From Mageeibacillus sp. UBA5439 (GTDB lineage Bacteria; Bacillota; Clostridia; Saccharofermentanales; DTU023), in assembly GCA_002427505.1 (NCBI GenBank), contig DIRJ01000016.1, positions 48,375 to 75,062 of the forward strand: DNA of 26,688 bases. Direction: 5' to 3'. A program made the translations under genes and the position numbers. This document shows, piece after piece, positions 7,870 to 16,424 of this stretch. Numbering within the stretch: the first letter of the stretch is position 1; every line of letters begins with the position of its first letter. The notes beneath the pieces are model-generated. The model made no database searches. It saw nothing but the letters and a program-made list of their open reading frames with translations, and had not been told where the DNA came from.

Positions 7870-9939
7870 TTAAATAGCGGGGTTCTTCAAACGCTCGGCA
7901 TAACGTCTGGTAAATTCCGGCAAAATCAGGCGATTCTCTGCTGCCTGCAGCAGAGGATCTTCTGATAAGATCTTCTCGGCTGCTCCGGCGGCCTCCACCA
8001 GCAGGTCGCGGTCACGGGAAAAGTCACTGGCTTTGAAATCCGGCAGCCCGCTTTGACGCACTCCGAAAAAATCACCGGGACCGCGTAAGCGGAGATCTTC
8101 TTCAGCTATCTTAAAGCCGTCGTTATGGCGGCAGAGAGCTGTCAGACGTTTACGTGCAATATCATCATCACTGTCGCTCATCAGTATACAGTAGGATTCG
8201 TAATACGACCGCCCTACCCGGCCGCGCAGCTGATGCAGCTGAGCCAGTCCGAAGCGTTCAGCATTTTCCACGATCAGAATAGTCGCCTCTTTTTGATCGA
8301 TGCCGACCTCGATGACACTGGTGCTGACAAGGATATCTATGTCTCCGGCAGAGAGGGCCCGCATGATACTGTCCTTTTCCTGCGCCTTCATACGGCCATG
8401 TAAAAGAGCCAGCCGCCGATGAGAAAGGCTGCCCTTCTGCAAGCGGCTGAAGACCTCTTCGGCAGACTCCAGTTTGATAAAATCCGAACTTTCAATGGCA
8501 GGACACACTATGTAAGCAAGATGTCCTTTTTCGATTTGAGCTTCGATCATGGCTTCCACTCTGGGCCGGTCTTTGCTTCTGGCAGTATAGGTCAGAATGG
8601 GCTGACGGCCTGCCGGCATATCACGCATCTCTGAAATATCCAGGTCGCCATAAAGTATCATGGCCAGGGAGCGGGGTATGGGCGTTGCCGACATCACCAG
8701 CACATGGGGGTAGACTTCTTCCGTGCTGCTCAAATTGAGGCGCTGCTCCACACCGAAGCGATGTTGCTCATCTGTGATGCAGAGAGCCAGCTGCCTGTAT
8801 TTAACATCCCCGCTAATCAAGGCATGGGTCCCGATCAGGCATTGAATCTCACCGGATTCAATGTCGCTGAGTGTCTGCCTTCTGGCGGCTGCCGGCATGC
8901 CGCCCAGAAGCAGGCCGGTCTTGATACCAAAAGGTTCAAAAAAATCAGTCAGACTTTCAAAATGCTGCTGGGCCAGTATGGAAGTCGGAGCCATCATTAC
9001 TGACTGTTTGCCTGCCAGGGCCACCCGCGCCATGGCCAGCATTGCTATCGCCGTCTTGCCGGAACCGACATCTCCCTGGATCAGCCTGTAGGCAGGGCAG
9101 GTCCGCTCCAGGTCACGCCGGATCGCTGCCAGAGTCTCCTGCTGTGATTTTGTCAAAGCGAAGCCCAGACTCTGCTCCATTTTCCGCAGCTGAGCCTCAG
9201 CTTCAGCAGATAGCAGGATGGCCTGTCTTTCCAGTAGTGTCCGCTCAGATTTTAGCGAGCGCAAGCCGGCCATAATGAGAAAAAGTTCTTCAAAGGCCAG
9301 GCGGCGCCGGCCAACTTCTGCCGCATGTCTGCTGGAAGGAAAATGTATTTCAGAAAAAGCGTAAGCTTGTGAAGCCAGCTGGTGGTCACGTCTGCTGGCA
9401 GCAGGAAGAAATTCGCTGAAGACAAGCCTGTCAGAGTTTAGCACTTGCCGGATGGCATCGCGGATTATATTTTGCGTCAGCCCCTCTGTCAGGGGATAAA
9501 TAGGCAAGAGCGGCGGCAGGTCCGCGCCTTCGCGGAAGAATTGTGGATTTTGAACTGAAAAATAGCGACCGGCCCGCTTGATCCGTCCCCGGACAAGCAG
9601 AAGGTCACCGCGGTTAATCTGTTTAGCGATCCAGGGCTGATTAAACCAGACCGCACTGATCACCCCTGTGTCATCCTGAAGTTTGACCACAGTCTGAGAG
9701 TTTCTGCCGCGCCGGTTAAGCTGCGGTACAGTAACCACACTGGCCCTGAAACAGGCAGTATCCTCATCGGCCAGGTCACAGATGTCACTGAGGACGGACC
9801 AGTCTTCATAGTCGCGGGGCAAATGCCAGAGCAAATCTTCGCAGCTATGAACAGCCAGCTTAGAAAAAAGCGCGGCCCTCTTATCGGAAATGCCGCGCAA
9901 TACTGAGACTTTTTCGTCCAGAATACTGCGCTTAGACAC
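7870..9939 (-). CDS. recG: ATP-dependent DNA helicase RecG
   Basis: Remodels stalled replication forks and branched recombination intermediates. The order is an N-terminal wedge/OB region (RGRIKR around 118), then helicase domains with Walker A GDVGSGKT (289-296), DEQH box (390-393), SATPIPRS, and the C-terminal LRGRVGR and LRLRGPGDFFG motifs. I chose the GTG at 9939 because AAGGAGG lies 9 bases upstream and the resulting 689 residues match the family. The frame stays open to 10119, but that stretch is shadow sequence over nth. The start overlaps the nth stop by 8 bases, so the two repair genes are probably translationally coupled. Confidence 0.95.
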   Translation of the reverse strand: MSKRSILDEKVSVLRGISDKRAALFSKLAVHSCEDLLWHLPRDYEDWSVLSDICDLADEDTACFRASVVTVPQLNRRGRNSQTVVKLQDDTGVISAVWFNQPWIAKQINRGDLLLVRGRIKRAGRYFSVQNPQFFREGADLPPLLPIYPLTEGLTQNIIRDAIRQVLNSDRLVFSEFLPAASRRDHQLASQAYAFSEIHFPSSRHAAEVGRRRLAFEELFLIMAGLRSLKSERTLLERQAILLSAEAEAQLRKMEQSLGFALTKSQQETLAAIRRDLERTCPAYRLIQGDVGSGKTAIAMLAMARVALAGKQSVMMAPTSILAQQHFESLTDFFEPFGIKTGLLLGGMPAAARRQTLSDIESGEIQCLIGTHALISGDVKYRQLALCITDEQHRFGVEQRLNLSSTEEVYPHVLVMSATPIPRSLAMILYGDLDISEMRDMPAGRQPILTYTARSKDRPRVEAMIEAQIEKGHLAYIVCPAIESSDFIKLESAEEVFSRLQKGSLSHRRLALLHGRMKAQEKDSIMRALSAGDIDILVSTSVIEVGIDQKEATILIVENAERFGLAQLHQLRGRVGRSYYESYCILMSDSDDDIARKRLTALCRHNDGFKIAEEDLRLRGPGDFFGVRQSGLPDFKASDFSRDRDLLVEAAGAAEKILSEDPLLQAAENRLILPEFTRRYAERLKNPAI

Positions 9940-10597
9940 AGTCACCGGCCTCCTTAGCTGCCAGATCCTGCTGCGAACCGTAAGCACACAGCTCCAGCAA
10001 GGGACAGGCTGTACAGTCTCTGCAGCGGGCCTTGCAGATACTGCGGCCGTGGAAGACCATGAAGTGTCCCCAGTCGGTGTAAGAGTCAGGCGGCAGTACG
10101 GCTTCAAGGTCTCTTTCAATTTTGACGGGATCTTTCTCGGCAGTCAGGCCGAGAAGCCGGCTGATGCGGGCACAATGTGTATCTACAACAACAGCCTGTC
10201 CACCAAAAGCGTCACCTAGAATCAGGTTGGCAATCTTGCGTCCCACCCCCGGCAGCTCCAATAATTGTTCCCGTGTCCGGGGTAGCTGGCCCCCGTGCTC
10301 CTCAAGGATTATCTGAGCGGAGCCCTTGATTGCTTTAGCCTTATTACGGTAAATGCCACAGGACCGGATTATTTCCTCAATATCAGTCAAATCAGCTGCG
10401 GCTGTCTCAGCCAAAGTCGGATAAGCGGCGAAAAGATGTGGTGTTATCTTGTTGACACGTTCATCCGTGCATTGCGAAGCCAGAATGGCTCCGACCAATA
10501 GTTCCCATGCTGAAACTGCGTTCAGGGTCGTCCCGGCATCAGGGTAGGTCTGATGCAAAATTTCAATAAGCTGTCTGGCGCGTTGTTTTTCTTCCAT
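9932..10597 (-). CDS. nth: Endonuclease III (DNA glycosylase/AP lyase)
   Basis: Removes oxidised pyrimidines from DNA and cleaves at the abasic site. The 221-residue protein shows the helix-hairpin-helix LPGVGRK with catalytic Lys121, the catalytic Asp139 in VDTH, and a C-terminal iron-sulfur ligand set with the exact Cx6Cx2Cx5C spacing (Cys188, 195, 198, 204). Its ATG overlaps the stop of the HtrA-like gene in TAATG, and its 3' end overlaps recG. All residues needed for activity are present. Confidence 0.96.
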   Translation of the reverse strand: MEEKQRARQLIEILHQTYPDAGTTLNAVSAWELLVGAILASQCTDERVNKITPHLFAAYPTLAETAAADLTDIEEIIRSCGIYRNKAKAIKGSAQIILEEHGGQLPRTREQLLELPGVGRKIANLILGDAFGGQAVVVDTHCARISRLLGLTAEKDPVKIERDLEAVLPPDSYTDWGHFMVFHGRSICKARCRDCTACPLLELCAYGSQQDLAAKEAGDCV

Positions 10598-11934
10598 TAA
10601 TGTCTCGCTTGCTGCAGATAACTGGAAAAGGTAAATTCTGTATATTCGCTCGGCCGGTAAACTTTCATGACGCAGTATGAGCCGATCGACATTGCCTGCA
10701 TCGATTCAATTAAATCTTCCGTTAACTCAGCATTTTTATTATTAATCTCAAGTATTATATCACCTGTACGCAGTCCGGCAATATAGGCAGGACTGTCCAA
10801 CTGGACACAAGTCACATTGAGCCCTATCGGGTAATCATAGCGCTGGGAGGACAGAGCTGCACACTCATCCGACATCACGGCGATACCCAGGCTGGCCGCG
10901 CGCACCGGAGGGTTTTCTACTACTTTAATGATGTAATCTACGACTTCCGCAATAACCGGAGCGGGTATTATGTAGGTGCGGTAATCGAGATAAGAGTATT
11001 GGCTTGAGGCACTGCAGATGCCTAAGACACGGCCATACTCATCTACTAAAGGAGCACCCGGAACATTGTTCAGCGTCGGCACGTCGGAAACAAAGAGTTC
11101 ATAGGGCAAACCGTTTTCGCGCACGCTGGGAACCTGGATGCTCATGACATGACCGGGGATCAGGCTGCCCTGCACAACATAATTTTCAGGCGATGTAATT
11201 ACTCCGATCGAAAGACCAACCTTGACTTCATCCTTTCTGCTGAGAGGCTGCGCTATTAGTTTCTTGCCCTCGGGTTCTATTTTTAATATTGCAATATCGC
11301 TCATGACGTCAAAGCCATATAAAACTGCAGGAAACGGCTTGATATAGTTATCTATAAAGACTTCAACCGCAGCTCCATCCATTAAAATTCCGCGGTAATC
11401 AACAGCTTTGCCGAACATGGAATATGAACTTATGAGTATACCTTCTTCATCAATAAGCAGTGCGGAGAAAATCTCCTCCCTTTCCTGATATAAAGCTGAA
11501 GCAGGTATCTTTAATCTGATTGAAGCCACAGACGGACTGATCTTTTCAAAAACCTGCGTCCAGTCCAGGGCAACGGGTACTTTTTCATCATCAGTTATCT
11601 GGGAGGGTCTGCTGTCTGCCGAAGTAGGACTGACCGTTATTTCACCGGGTATATTGCTGGTTCCGCTGCTTTCTCCAGTACTGCCTGCAGTCATTTCGGT
11701 CCGGTCAGTTGATTCTGCTTCACTGGTTCCGGACGTATTGGGCCTGGTGGCTGCTGAGCCCGGTGCAGAAGATTCCGGCTGATCTTTTGTTGTTTCTGTC
11801 GTGACCCCGGTATAAGGGGTCGCCGACGCGGATGGCGTTTCCAGGTTATTGCCGGGACCACATCCGCTCATACACGTAAATAAAAGCAAAAATAAAACGA
11901 CTATGAATTTCGGTTTAATTAGCTGCTTCAACAT
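10597..11934 (-). CDS. HtrA-like lipoprotein with PDZ domain, apparently catalytically dead
   Basis: A 445-residue protein in three parts: a signal peptide with lipobox MSGC (Cys25), a Ser/Thr-rich linker to about residue 110, and a trypsin-like fold followed by a PDZ domain (about 345-440). The fold is recognisable from GILISSYSMFGKA (165-177), MSDIAILKI (211-219) and PGAPLVDEYGRVLGI (292-306), which correspond to the His, Asp and Ser motifs of HtrA/DegP. The aspartate is kept (Asp213), but Ser172 stands where the catalytic His should be and Pro292 where the catalytic Ser should be. It is therefore probably a pseudoprotease, perhaps a chaperone, sensor or scaffold at the outer membrane face. 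It lies directly downstream of a two-component system and has its own candidate promoter. ATG 11934 has AAAGGA 12 bases upstream, a rather wide spacing. Confidence 0.85.
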   Translation of the reverse strand: MLKQLIKPKFIVVLFLLLFTCMSGCGPGNNLETPSASATPYTGVTTETTKDQPESSAPGSAATRPNTSGTSEAESTDRTEMTAGSTGESSGTSNIPGEITVSPTSADSRPSQITDDEKVPVALDWTQVFEKISPSVASIRLKIPASALYQEREEIFSALLIDEEGILISSYSMFGKAVDYRGILMDGAAVEVFIDNYIKPFPAVLYGFDVMSDIAILKIEPEGKKLIAQPLSRKDEVKVGLSIGVITSPENYVVQGSLIPGHVMSIQVPSVRENGLPYELFVSDVPTLNNVPGAPLVDEYGRVLGICSASSQYSYLDYRTYIIPAPVIAEVVDYIIKVVENPPVRAASLGIAVMSDECAALSSQRYDYPIGLNVTCVQLDSPAYIAGLRTGDIILEINNKNAELTEDLIESMQAMSIGSYCVMKVYRPSEYTEFTFSSYLQQARH

Positions 11935-12023
11935 TATTCAAGTTTGTCCTTTCAGTAGCTTGTGCTAGTCAGGAGTGTTTTACAGAATAACTTTAACCTT
12001 TATCTTACGAAAAATTAATGTAT

Positions 12024-12051
12024 ATAATATGAACAATTCTTTATTAATCAA
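12024..12051 (-). promoter_or_regulatory. Candidate promoter of the HtrA-like/nth/recG/rsmD/coaD operon
   Basis: On the minus strand TTGATT (12046-12051) and TATTAT (12024-12029) are separated by 16 bases in an AT-rich stretch. The -35 overlaps the histidine kinase stop codon. It is the only good match in the 113-base gap. Confidence 0.4.
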
Positions 12052-13562
12052 GGGCGTTCTAAGGTAAATAAGATACCTGCACCGCCTAAATCAGAGTGAT
12101 AGGCCTTAATCATCTGACCATGCCTCTTGATCAGGGTACGTGCGATATATAATCCCAAGCCCGATCCCTGGGTGGAGCGGGAACGTTCCGCTTTATAAAA
12201 ACGGTCGAAGATGTAAGGGATATCTTCATCAGAAATACCTGCACCATTATCCTCAACAGCAACCTGCACCAGGCGGTTTTCAAGCCTTGTATTCACGAGA
12301 ACCAGACCTGAGTGCGGTGCAAAGCGAATTGCATTTGTCAAAATATTGCTCAGAACTCTGGTGATAGCATCCTCATCAGCTACTACCCTGTAGCCGGTCC
12401 CCTCACCGTCAGACAGCTGCAGCTCAAGCGTGAGATTTTTTTCCATCAGCATGGGTTCCAGCGAATCCACAACACGGACAATCAGATCATTTATATTGAA
12501 AACGCTGCGATTCAAAGTATTTACATTTCCCTCAACAGTCTGCTCAAACAAGGCATCGATCAGTTGACGCAAACGTTCAGTTTCAGATTTTACAATGTCC
12601 AGGTAATGCGGATAACGTTCAGGTGTAATAGTGCCATCCCGCATGGCTTCAATAAAGCCATGGATTGATGTGACAGGAGTTCGCAAATCGTGGGAAATAC
12701 TGCTGAGAAAATCAGATTGTTGCTGCTCCTGCTCTTCAAATTTTGCGATCAGGGTATTGAAAGTCCGTACCAGGAGTGTCAGATCATCCTCACGGCCGGT
12801 CAGATCTTCACTTACATCATCCAGAGTCAGGGGCTGCTCCTCCTTTCCCAGCTTGACCCGGGCACTCAGATCACCTTTATATACTTTATCCGCTGTTTTG
12901 GCTAAGGCGGAGATAGGCTCTGTGATACTGCGCGAGATAATTAAAATAATTATCAGGGATAAAAGAAAAGCAATAAAGAATGAAATAGGAATACTGTTTT
13001 CCTGCAGAAGACCTGTAAAGCTGTCGGGGCTGGTATGCCGCAGCAAGAGTACTTCACCTGCATATACTCTGGTATAACTGGGCAAAGGGCTGCTGGCGAC
13101 CAGCCAGGAATCGGGGTCAGGCAGGTAGGCATTCAGACCGGTTTCTTCAGCAGTTCTGCTATAGCTGCTGCGCCCCCTGTTGGCCAGCTCATCGGGCAGA
13201 ATATAGTAGCGGTCTGTGCTGTCGTATTCCAGTTGCTCTACCAGATTTGCCGGCAAGCCGGTATCGTATACTATGCGATTGTTGCCATCAATAATACAGA
13301 CAATGGCACCCGTGGATCTGGCTGCAAAGGCCCAATAACCCGTAACTTCAGCTGTAACAAAAATTCTGCCGCTTTCGGGCATATGGCGTGCAGTAAGATC
13401 GGCAATCTCATTTGAATTGCGCTCCAGTTCATCCAGCCGCAACCGCTTTGAGCTTGCCGTATAAATCGATGTATAGGCAACTGCTAAAAATGCAAAGATA
13501 ATAAGAATCGCCAGTGAAATGCTGACAAAAGTCCTGCCATAGATCGACAGACGGTGTTTCAT
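12048..13562 (-). CDS. Membrane sensor histidine kinase
   Basis: Sensor partner of the response regulator encoded just upstream. In order the 504 residues show TM1 (about 11-34), an extracellular sensor region of about 155 residues, TM2 (about 192-211), a HAMP segment with an acidic insertion, the dimerisation/phosphoacceptor helix with His291 in SHDLRTP, and a HATPase domain with the N-box NILTNAIRFAP, DNGAGIS and GSGLGLYIA. The ATG overlaps the regulator stop in TGATG. The stimulus cannot be read from sequence. The HtrA-like lipoprotein that follows suggests envelope stress, by analogy with CssRS-HtrA. Confidence 0.94.
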   Translation of the reverse strand: MKHRLSIYGRTFVSISLAILIIFAFLAVAYTSIYTASSKRLRLDELERNSNEIADLTARHMPESGRIFVTAEVTGYWAFAARSTGAIVCIIDGNNRIVYDTGLPANLVEQLEYDSTDRYYILPDELANRGRSSYSRTAEETGLNAYLPDPDSWLVASSPLPSYTRVYAGEVLLLRHTSPDSFTGLLQENSIPISFFIAFLLSLIIILIISRSITEPISALAKTADKVYKGDLSARVKLGKEEQPLTLDDVSEDLTGREDDLTLLVRTFNTLIAKFEEQEQQQSDFLSSISHDLRTPVTSIHGFIEAMRDGTITPERYPHYLDIVKSETERLRQLIDALFEQTVEGNVNTLNRSVFNINDLIVRVVDSLEPMLMEKNLTLELQLSDGEGTGYRVVADEDAITRVLSNILTNAIRFAPHSGLVLVNTRLENRLVQVAVEDNGAGISDEDIPYIFDRFYKAERSRSTQGSGLGLYIARTLIKRHGQMIKAYHSDLGGAGILFTLERP

Positions 13563-14290
13563 CAGCCTCTGACCTCAAACTTATAGCCTACACTCCAGAT
13601 TGTTTTGATATTCCAGTCAGGATGATCAATCAGATCCAGTTTCTCGCGCAGACGCTTGATATGTACGTCGACAGTACGGGGTTCACCGTAGTAGTCGAAG
13701 CCCCAGATATTTTCCAGAATCTGGCTGCGGGTAAACACGCGGTTGGGATGAGAAGCGAGAAAATACAAGAGCTCGAGCTCCTTAGGAGGGAAGCTTAATT
13801 CCTCACCGTTCAGGCGTACCAGATATTGCGTACGATTGATTTCCAGACCCGGATAAGAAATAACATCATCTCCGCTTTGCTGACTTTCACTCGAGGCTAA
13901 ACCGCTGTTCTTTGATACACGTCGCAAAACCGCTTTGACACGTGCAATCAGCTCTTTCGGTTCAAAGGGTTTGGCAATATAGTCATCCGCTCCCAACTCC
14001 AGGCCAACAATTTTGTCCAGGGTATCACCGCGCGCTGTTAACATAATTACAGGTACAGAACTATAACGGCGCAATTCGCGCATGACATCAAAACCACTCA
14101 TTCCCGGCAGCATCAGGTCCAGAATAAGGACATCGGGATTAAGCTGCTGCACACGGTCCTCAACTTCGTCACCGCGGAAACAGACGTCAACCCGGAAGCC
14201 TTCATTCTCAAAATACAGCTTGAGCAATTCTCCTATATGGGGATCATCATCTACAATCAATACCGTTTTCTCAGGATTAATTTCCGTCAC
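13562..14290 (-). CDS. OmpR/PhoB-family response regulator
   Basis: A DNA-binding regulator of 242 residues. The receiver domain has the acidic pocket DDD (14-16), phosphoacceptor Asp58, conserved Thr85 and Lys107. The C-terminal winged helix ends with the typical RTVDVHIKRLREKL and WSVGYKFE stretches. It starts with GTG at 14290 with a poor ribosome binding site; no better in-frame start is near. It overlaps the kinase gene by one base. The leader contains a perfect inverted repeat that could be its own operator. Confidence 0.94.
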   Translation of the reverse strand: MTEINPEKTVLIVDDDPHIGELLKLYFENEGFRVDVCFRGDEVEDRVQQLNPDVLILDLMLPGMSGFDVMRELRRYSSVPVIMLTARGDTLDKIVGLELGADDYIAKPFEPKELIARVKAVLRRVSKNSGLASSESQQSGDDVISYPGLEINRTQYLVRLNGEELSFPPKELELLYFLASHPNRVFTRSQILENIWGFDYYGEPRTVDVHIKRLREKLDLIDHPDWNIKTIWSVGYKFEVRG

Positions 14291-14318
14291 CGTCCGCTTT
14301 CTAATCCGAATATTTGCC

Positions 14319-14336
14319 GACGTGAACAGTCACGTC
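14319..14336. repeat. Perfect inverted repeat, possible operator or leader hairpin
   Basis: GACGTGA-ACAG-TCACGTC, with 7-base arms and a 4-base spacer, lies 28 bases upstream of the response regulator start and just downstream of a candidate promoter. It is not followed by a T-run, so it is not a terminator. It does not resemble the NrdR box consensus. Confidence 0.5.
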
Positions 14337-14360
14337 TCGAAAACACTCACTGTTCTGATT

Positions 14361-14388
14361 ATTATATGTTATCAGCATCCGCTTTGAA
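14361..14388 (-). promoter_or_regulatory. Candidate promoter of the two-component system
   Basis: On the minus strand a perfect TATAAT (14361-14366) overlaps the nrdR stop codon, with a weak -35 TTCAAA (14383-14388) 16 bases upstream inside nrdR. The inverted repeat would fall in the early transcribed leader. Confidence 0.35.
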
Positions 14389-14829
14389 CAGGCCGCCCAA
14401 TTCTTCTAAAAAGGAGGAGACATCGGCAAATTCTCTATAAACTGAAGCGAAGCGTATATATGCAACTTCGTCAATCCCCCGCAGCTGTTCCAGTACCAGC
14501 TCCCCTATTTCAGAACTAGGGATTTCACGCCGCAGTTTGTTGCCTTCGCTTTGTTCGATAGTATGAACCATTTCTTCAATTTGAGCAGTCGTAACCGGTC
14601 GTTTTTCACAACTTTTCATAATGCCGGCGATCAGTTTCTCACGATCAAAAGGTTGCCTGCTGCCGTCCTTTTTGATCACCATCAGGGGCATGAGTTCAAC
14701 ACGTTCATAGGTGGTGAAACGCTCACCGCAGTTGCAGCACTCGCGGCGCCTGCGAATCGTACTGTCATCATCTGATGGACGCGAGTCGATTACCTTGTTA
14801 TCACTAAATTTGCAATAAGGACAGCGCAT
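14362..14829 (-). CDS. nrdR: Ribonucleotide reductase repressor NrdR
   Basis: A zinc-ribbon/ATP-cone repressor that senses ATP/dATP and represses ribonucleotide reductase genes. It has 155 residues, the usual length. Zinc ligands are Cys3, Cys6, Cys31 and Cys34, followed by the basic RRRRECCNCGERFTTYE region, and the ATP-cone spans about residues 48-138. The ATG at 14829 has a strong GGAGGA site 5 bases upstream. It lies about 30 bases beyond the ftsZ terminator, so its transcription needs read-through or a promoter overlapping the terminator; none is obvious. No ribonucleotide reductase gene is in the window. Confidence 0.96.
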   Translation of the reverse strand: MRCPYCKFSDNKVIDSRPSDDDSTIRRRRECCNCGERFTTYERVELMPLMVIKKDGSRQPFDREKLIAGIMKSCEKRPVTTAQIEEMVHTIEQSEGNKLRREIPSSEIGELVLEQLRGIDEVAYIRFASVYREFADVSSFLEELGGLFKADADNI

Positions 14830-14858
14830 TATTTCCTCCTAACTGATTAGCCAAATGT

Positions 14859-14894
14859 AAAAAGACGCGACCTGATTCAAGACCCGGTCGCGTC
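14859..14894 (-). terminator. Rho-independent terminator after ftsZ
   Basis: In transcript sense GACGCGACC and GGTCGCGTC form a perfect 9-bp GC-rich stem (14886-14894 with 14864-14872) around a 13-base loop, followed by TTTTT (14859-14863). It lies 31 bases after the ftsZ stop and ends the dcw cluster. Confidence 0.9.
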
Positions 14895-14925
14895 ATTAAA
14901 ATGCTTTAACTTGTCACCTGCAAGC

Positions 14926-16317
14926 TTAGTCGCGGTCTTCTCCCAACTCATCTTGCAGGAACCAGGGCAAAACACGACCGCCTTGTCTGCTCTGCTTATT
15001 CTTAGCAGGCTGCGGTGCCGGGTTCTCCTCACGGGAAGGTGCTTCGTCAAGTACTCTGGGCTCGCGCTGCTCAGACATTCTCTCCAGAACGTCTCCGGTC
15101 TGACGGTGATATCTTTCACCATCCTGAATACCTTCGAAACTTTCCCTGCCACCCGGTCTGCTATCACGGCGCGGGTAAGTTACCGGCGGGATCTCGCGGC
15201 GGCGCGGCTTCAGAAAGTCCGGCAGGTCATCCATGGTCGGGCTTTGCTGCTCATCAGCCTGCATTGATTTGCGTGAGGTTGAATAAGATGACGCCATGGA
15301 AGCTACATTAGCCGCTGTCTGAGTTGACTTGGCAGCATGCTGCTTAACCGCCTCTTCTTCAAAGCGGCTGGCGATAATAGTAATAATGATGTCATCCTGC
15401 ATGTTGTCATCAATAACCGCACCGAAGATGATATCAGCGTCGGGAGAAACAGCCTCACGCACCTGAGAAGCGGCTTCATTGACTTCTTTAATCCGCATAT
15501 CGCGGCCACCGGTGAAATTAATGATGATGCTGTGAGCGCCTTCAATGGTGGTATCGAGCAAAGGACTGCTCATAGCCTGCTTGACGGCTGTAGCTGCACG
15601 GCTTTCACCGCTGCCGCGGCCAATACCCATATGGCATACACCGGCATCAGTCATTACGCGCCGGATATCAGCCAGGTCGAGGTTGATCATACCGGGAACG
15701 GCAACAAGATCCGAGATACTGGATACACCGTATTGCAGGACATGGTCAGCCATGGAGAAGGCCTCATCCAGAGAAGTATCGTCACTGGCGATCTCCAGCA
15801 GTTTGTCGTTGGGAACCACAATCAGAGAGTCGACATACTGTTCCAGTTTGCGTCTGCCGGCTTCAGCATTCTGACGGCGTCTCGAACCTTCGAAACGGAA
15901 AGGAGTTGTAACAACGGCGACAGTAAGAATTCCCATTTCTCTGGCCTTAGCAGCAACAATAGGTGCTGCACCGGTCCCGGTACCACCGCCTAAGCCGGCA
16001 GTAATAAAGAGCATGTCAGTGCCCTGAATAGCCTTGGCAATATCCTCTACGTTCTCTTCAGCAGCCTTCTGCCCCAGTTCAGGATTAGCACCACAGCCCA
16101 GGCCACGGGTCACTTTCTCACCGATCTGGATAGCTGTTGAAGCTTTAGTCCGGGACAGGGCCTGATGATCACTGTTCACGGAAATGAACTCGATACCCTG
16201 CACTCCGTCTTCTATCATGCGGTCGACTGCGTTACAGCCACCGCCGCCAACGCCGACTACTCTAATAGTAGCGTAGAAATCATCGTCCATACCAATGTCA
16301 AAATTGTATTCTGTCAA
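14926..16317 (-). CDS. ftsZ: Cell division GTPase FtsZ
   Basis: The tubulin homologue that forms the Z-ring. In the 463 residues I see VVGVGGGGCNAVDRM (20-34), the GTP-binding signature GGGTGTG (110-116) and the synergy loop NLDLAD (212-217) with catalytic Asp214 and Asp217. The globular domain ends near 318 and a long linker follows. A classic C-terminal-peptide motif DLPDFLKPRRR occurs at 364-374, but the protein continues for about 90 residues and ends with a second similar motif, VLPWFLQDE (449-457). The start is TTG at 16317, supported by AAGGAG 7 bases upstream; the ATG at 16290 has no such site. The gene has its own candidate promoter. ftsA is not adjacent. Confidence 0.97.
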   Translation of the reverse strand: MTEYNFDIGMDDDFYATIRVVGVGGGGCNAVDRMIEDGVQGIEFISVNSDHQALSRTKASTAIQIGEKVTRGLGCGANPELGQKAAEENVEDIAKAIQGTDMLFITAGLGGGTGTGAAPIVAAKAREMGILTVAVVTTPFRFEGSRRRQNAEAGRRKLEQYVDSLIVVPNDKLLEIASDDTSLDEAFSMADHVLQYGVSSISDLVAVPGMINLDLADIRRVMTDAGVCHMGIGRGSGESRAATAVKQAMSSPLLDTTIEGAHSIIINFTGGRDMRIKEVNEAASQVREAVSPDADIIFGAVIDDNMQDDIIITIIASRFEEEAVKQHAAKSTQTAANVASMASSYSTSRKSMQADEQQSPTMDDLPDFLKPRRREIPPVTYPRRDSRPGGRESFEGIQDGERYHRQTGDVLERMSEQREPRVLDEAPSREENPAPQPAKNKQSRQGGRVLPWFLQDELGEDRD

Positions 16318-16345
16318 GGATATACTCCTTTCCTGATAAAATCAG
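16316..16345 (-). promoter_or_regulatory. Structured ftsZ ribosome binding region
   Basis: In transcript sense the AAGGA of the ribosome binding site (16326-16330) can pair with TCCTT (16316-16320), which reaches into the TTG start codon, with a 5-base loop. Immediately upstream CTGAT (16341-16345) can pair with ATCAG (16333-16337). The first arm is also complementary to AATCAGT at 16374-16380, so alternative foldings are possible. Confidence 0.35.
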
Positions 16346-16424
16346 TCTTTCTAGATGTAATTACAAGCTTACAACTGATTTTAGTCGAGGTTCCTTCTTT
16401 ATACCTCTAAATGTATTTGGCGTT

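Noticed and set aside
9940..10119. 60-residue N-terminal extension of recG
   Set aside because: It lies wholly over nth and has no start with a ribosome binding site; GTG 9939 with AAGGAGG gives the family length.
14319..14336. NrdR box
   Set aside because: The sequence does not match the AT-rich NrdR box pattern and comes after nrdR, not before it.
16290..16317. ATG at 16290 as the ftsZ start
   Set aside because: No ribosome binding site before it, while TTG 16317 has AAGGAG at 7 bases.
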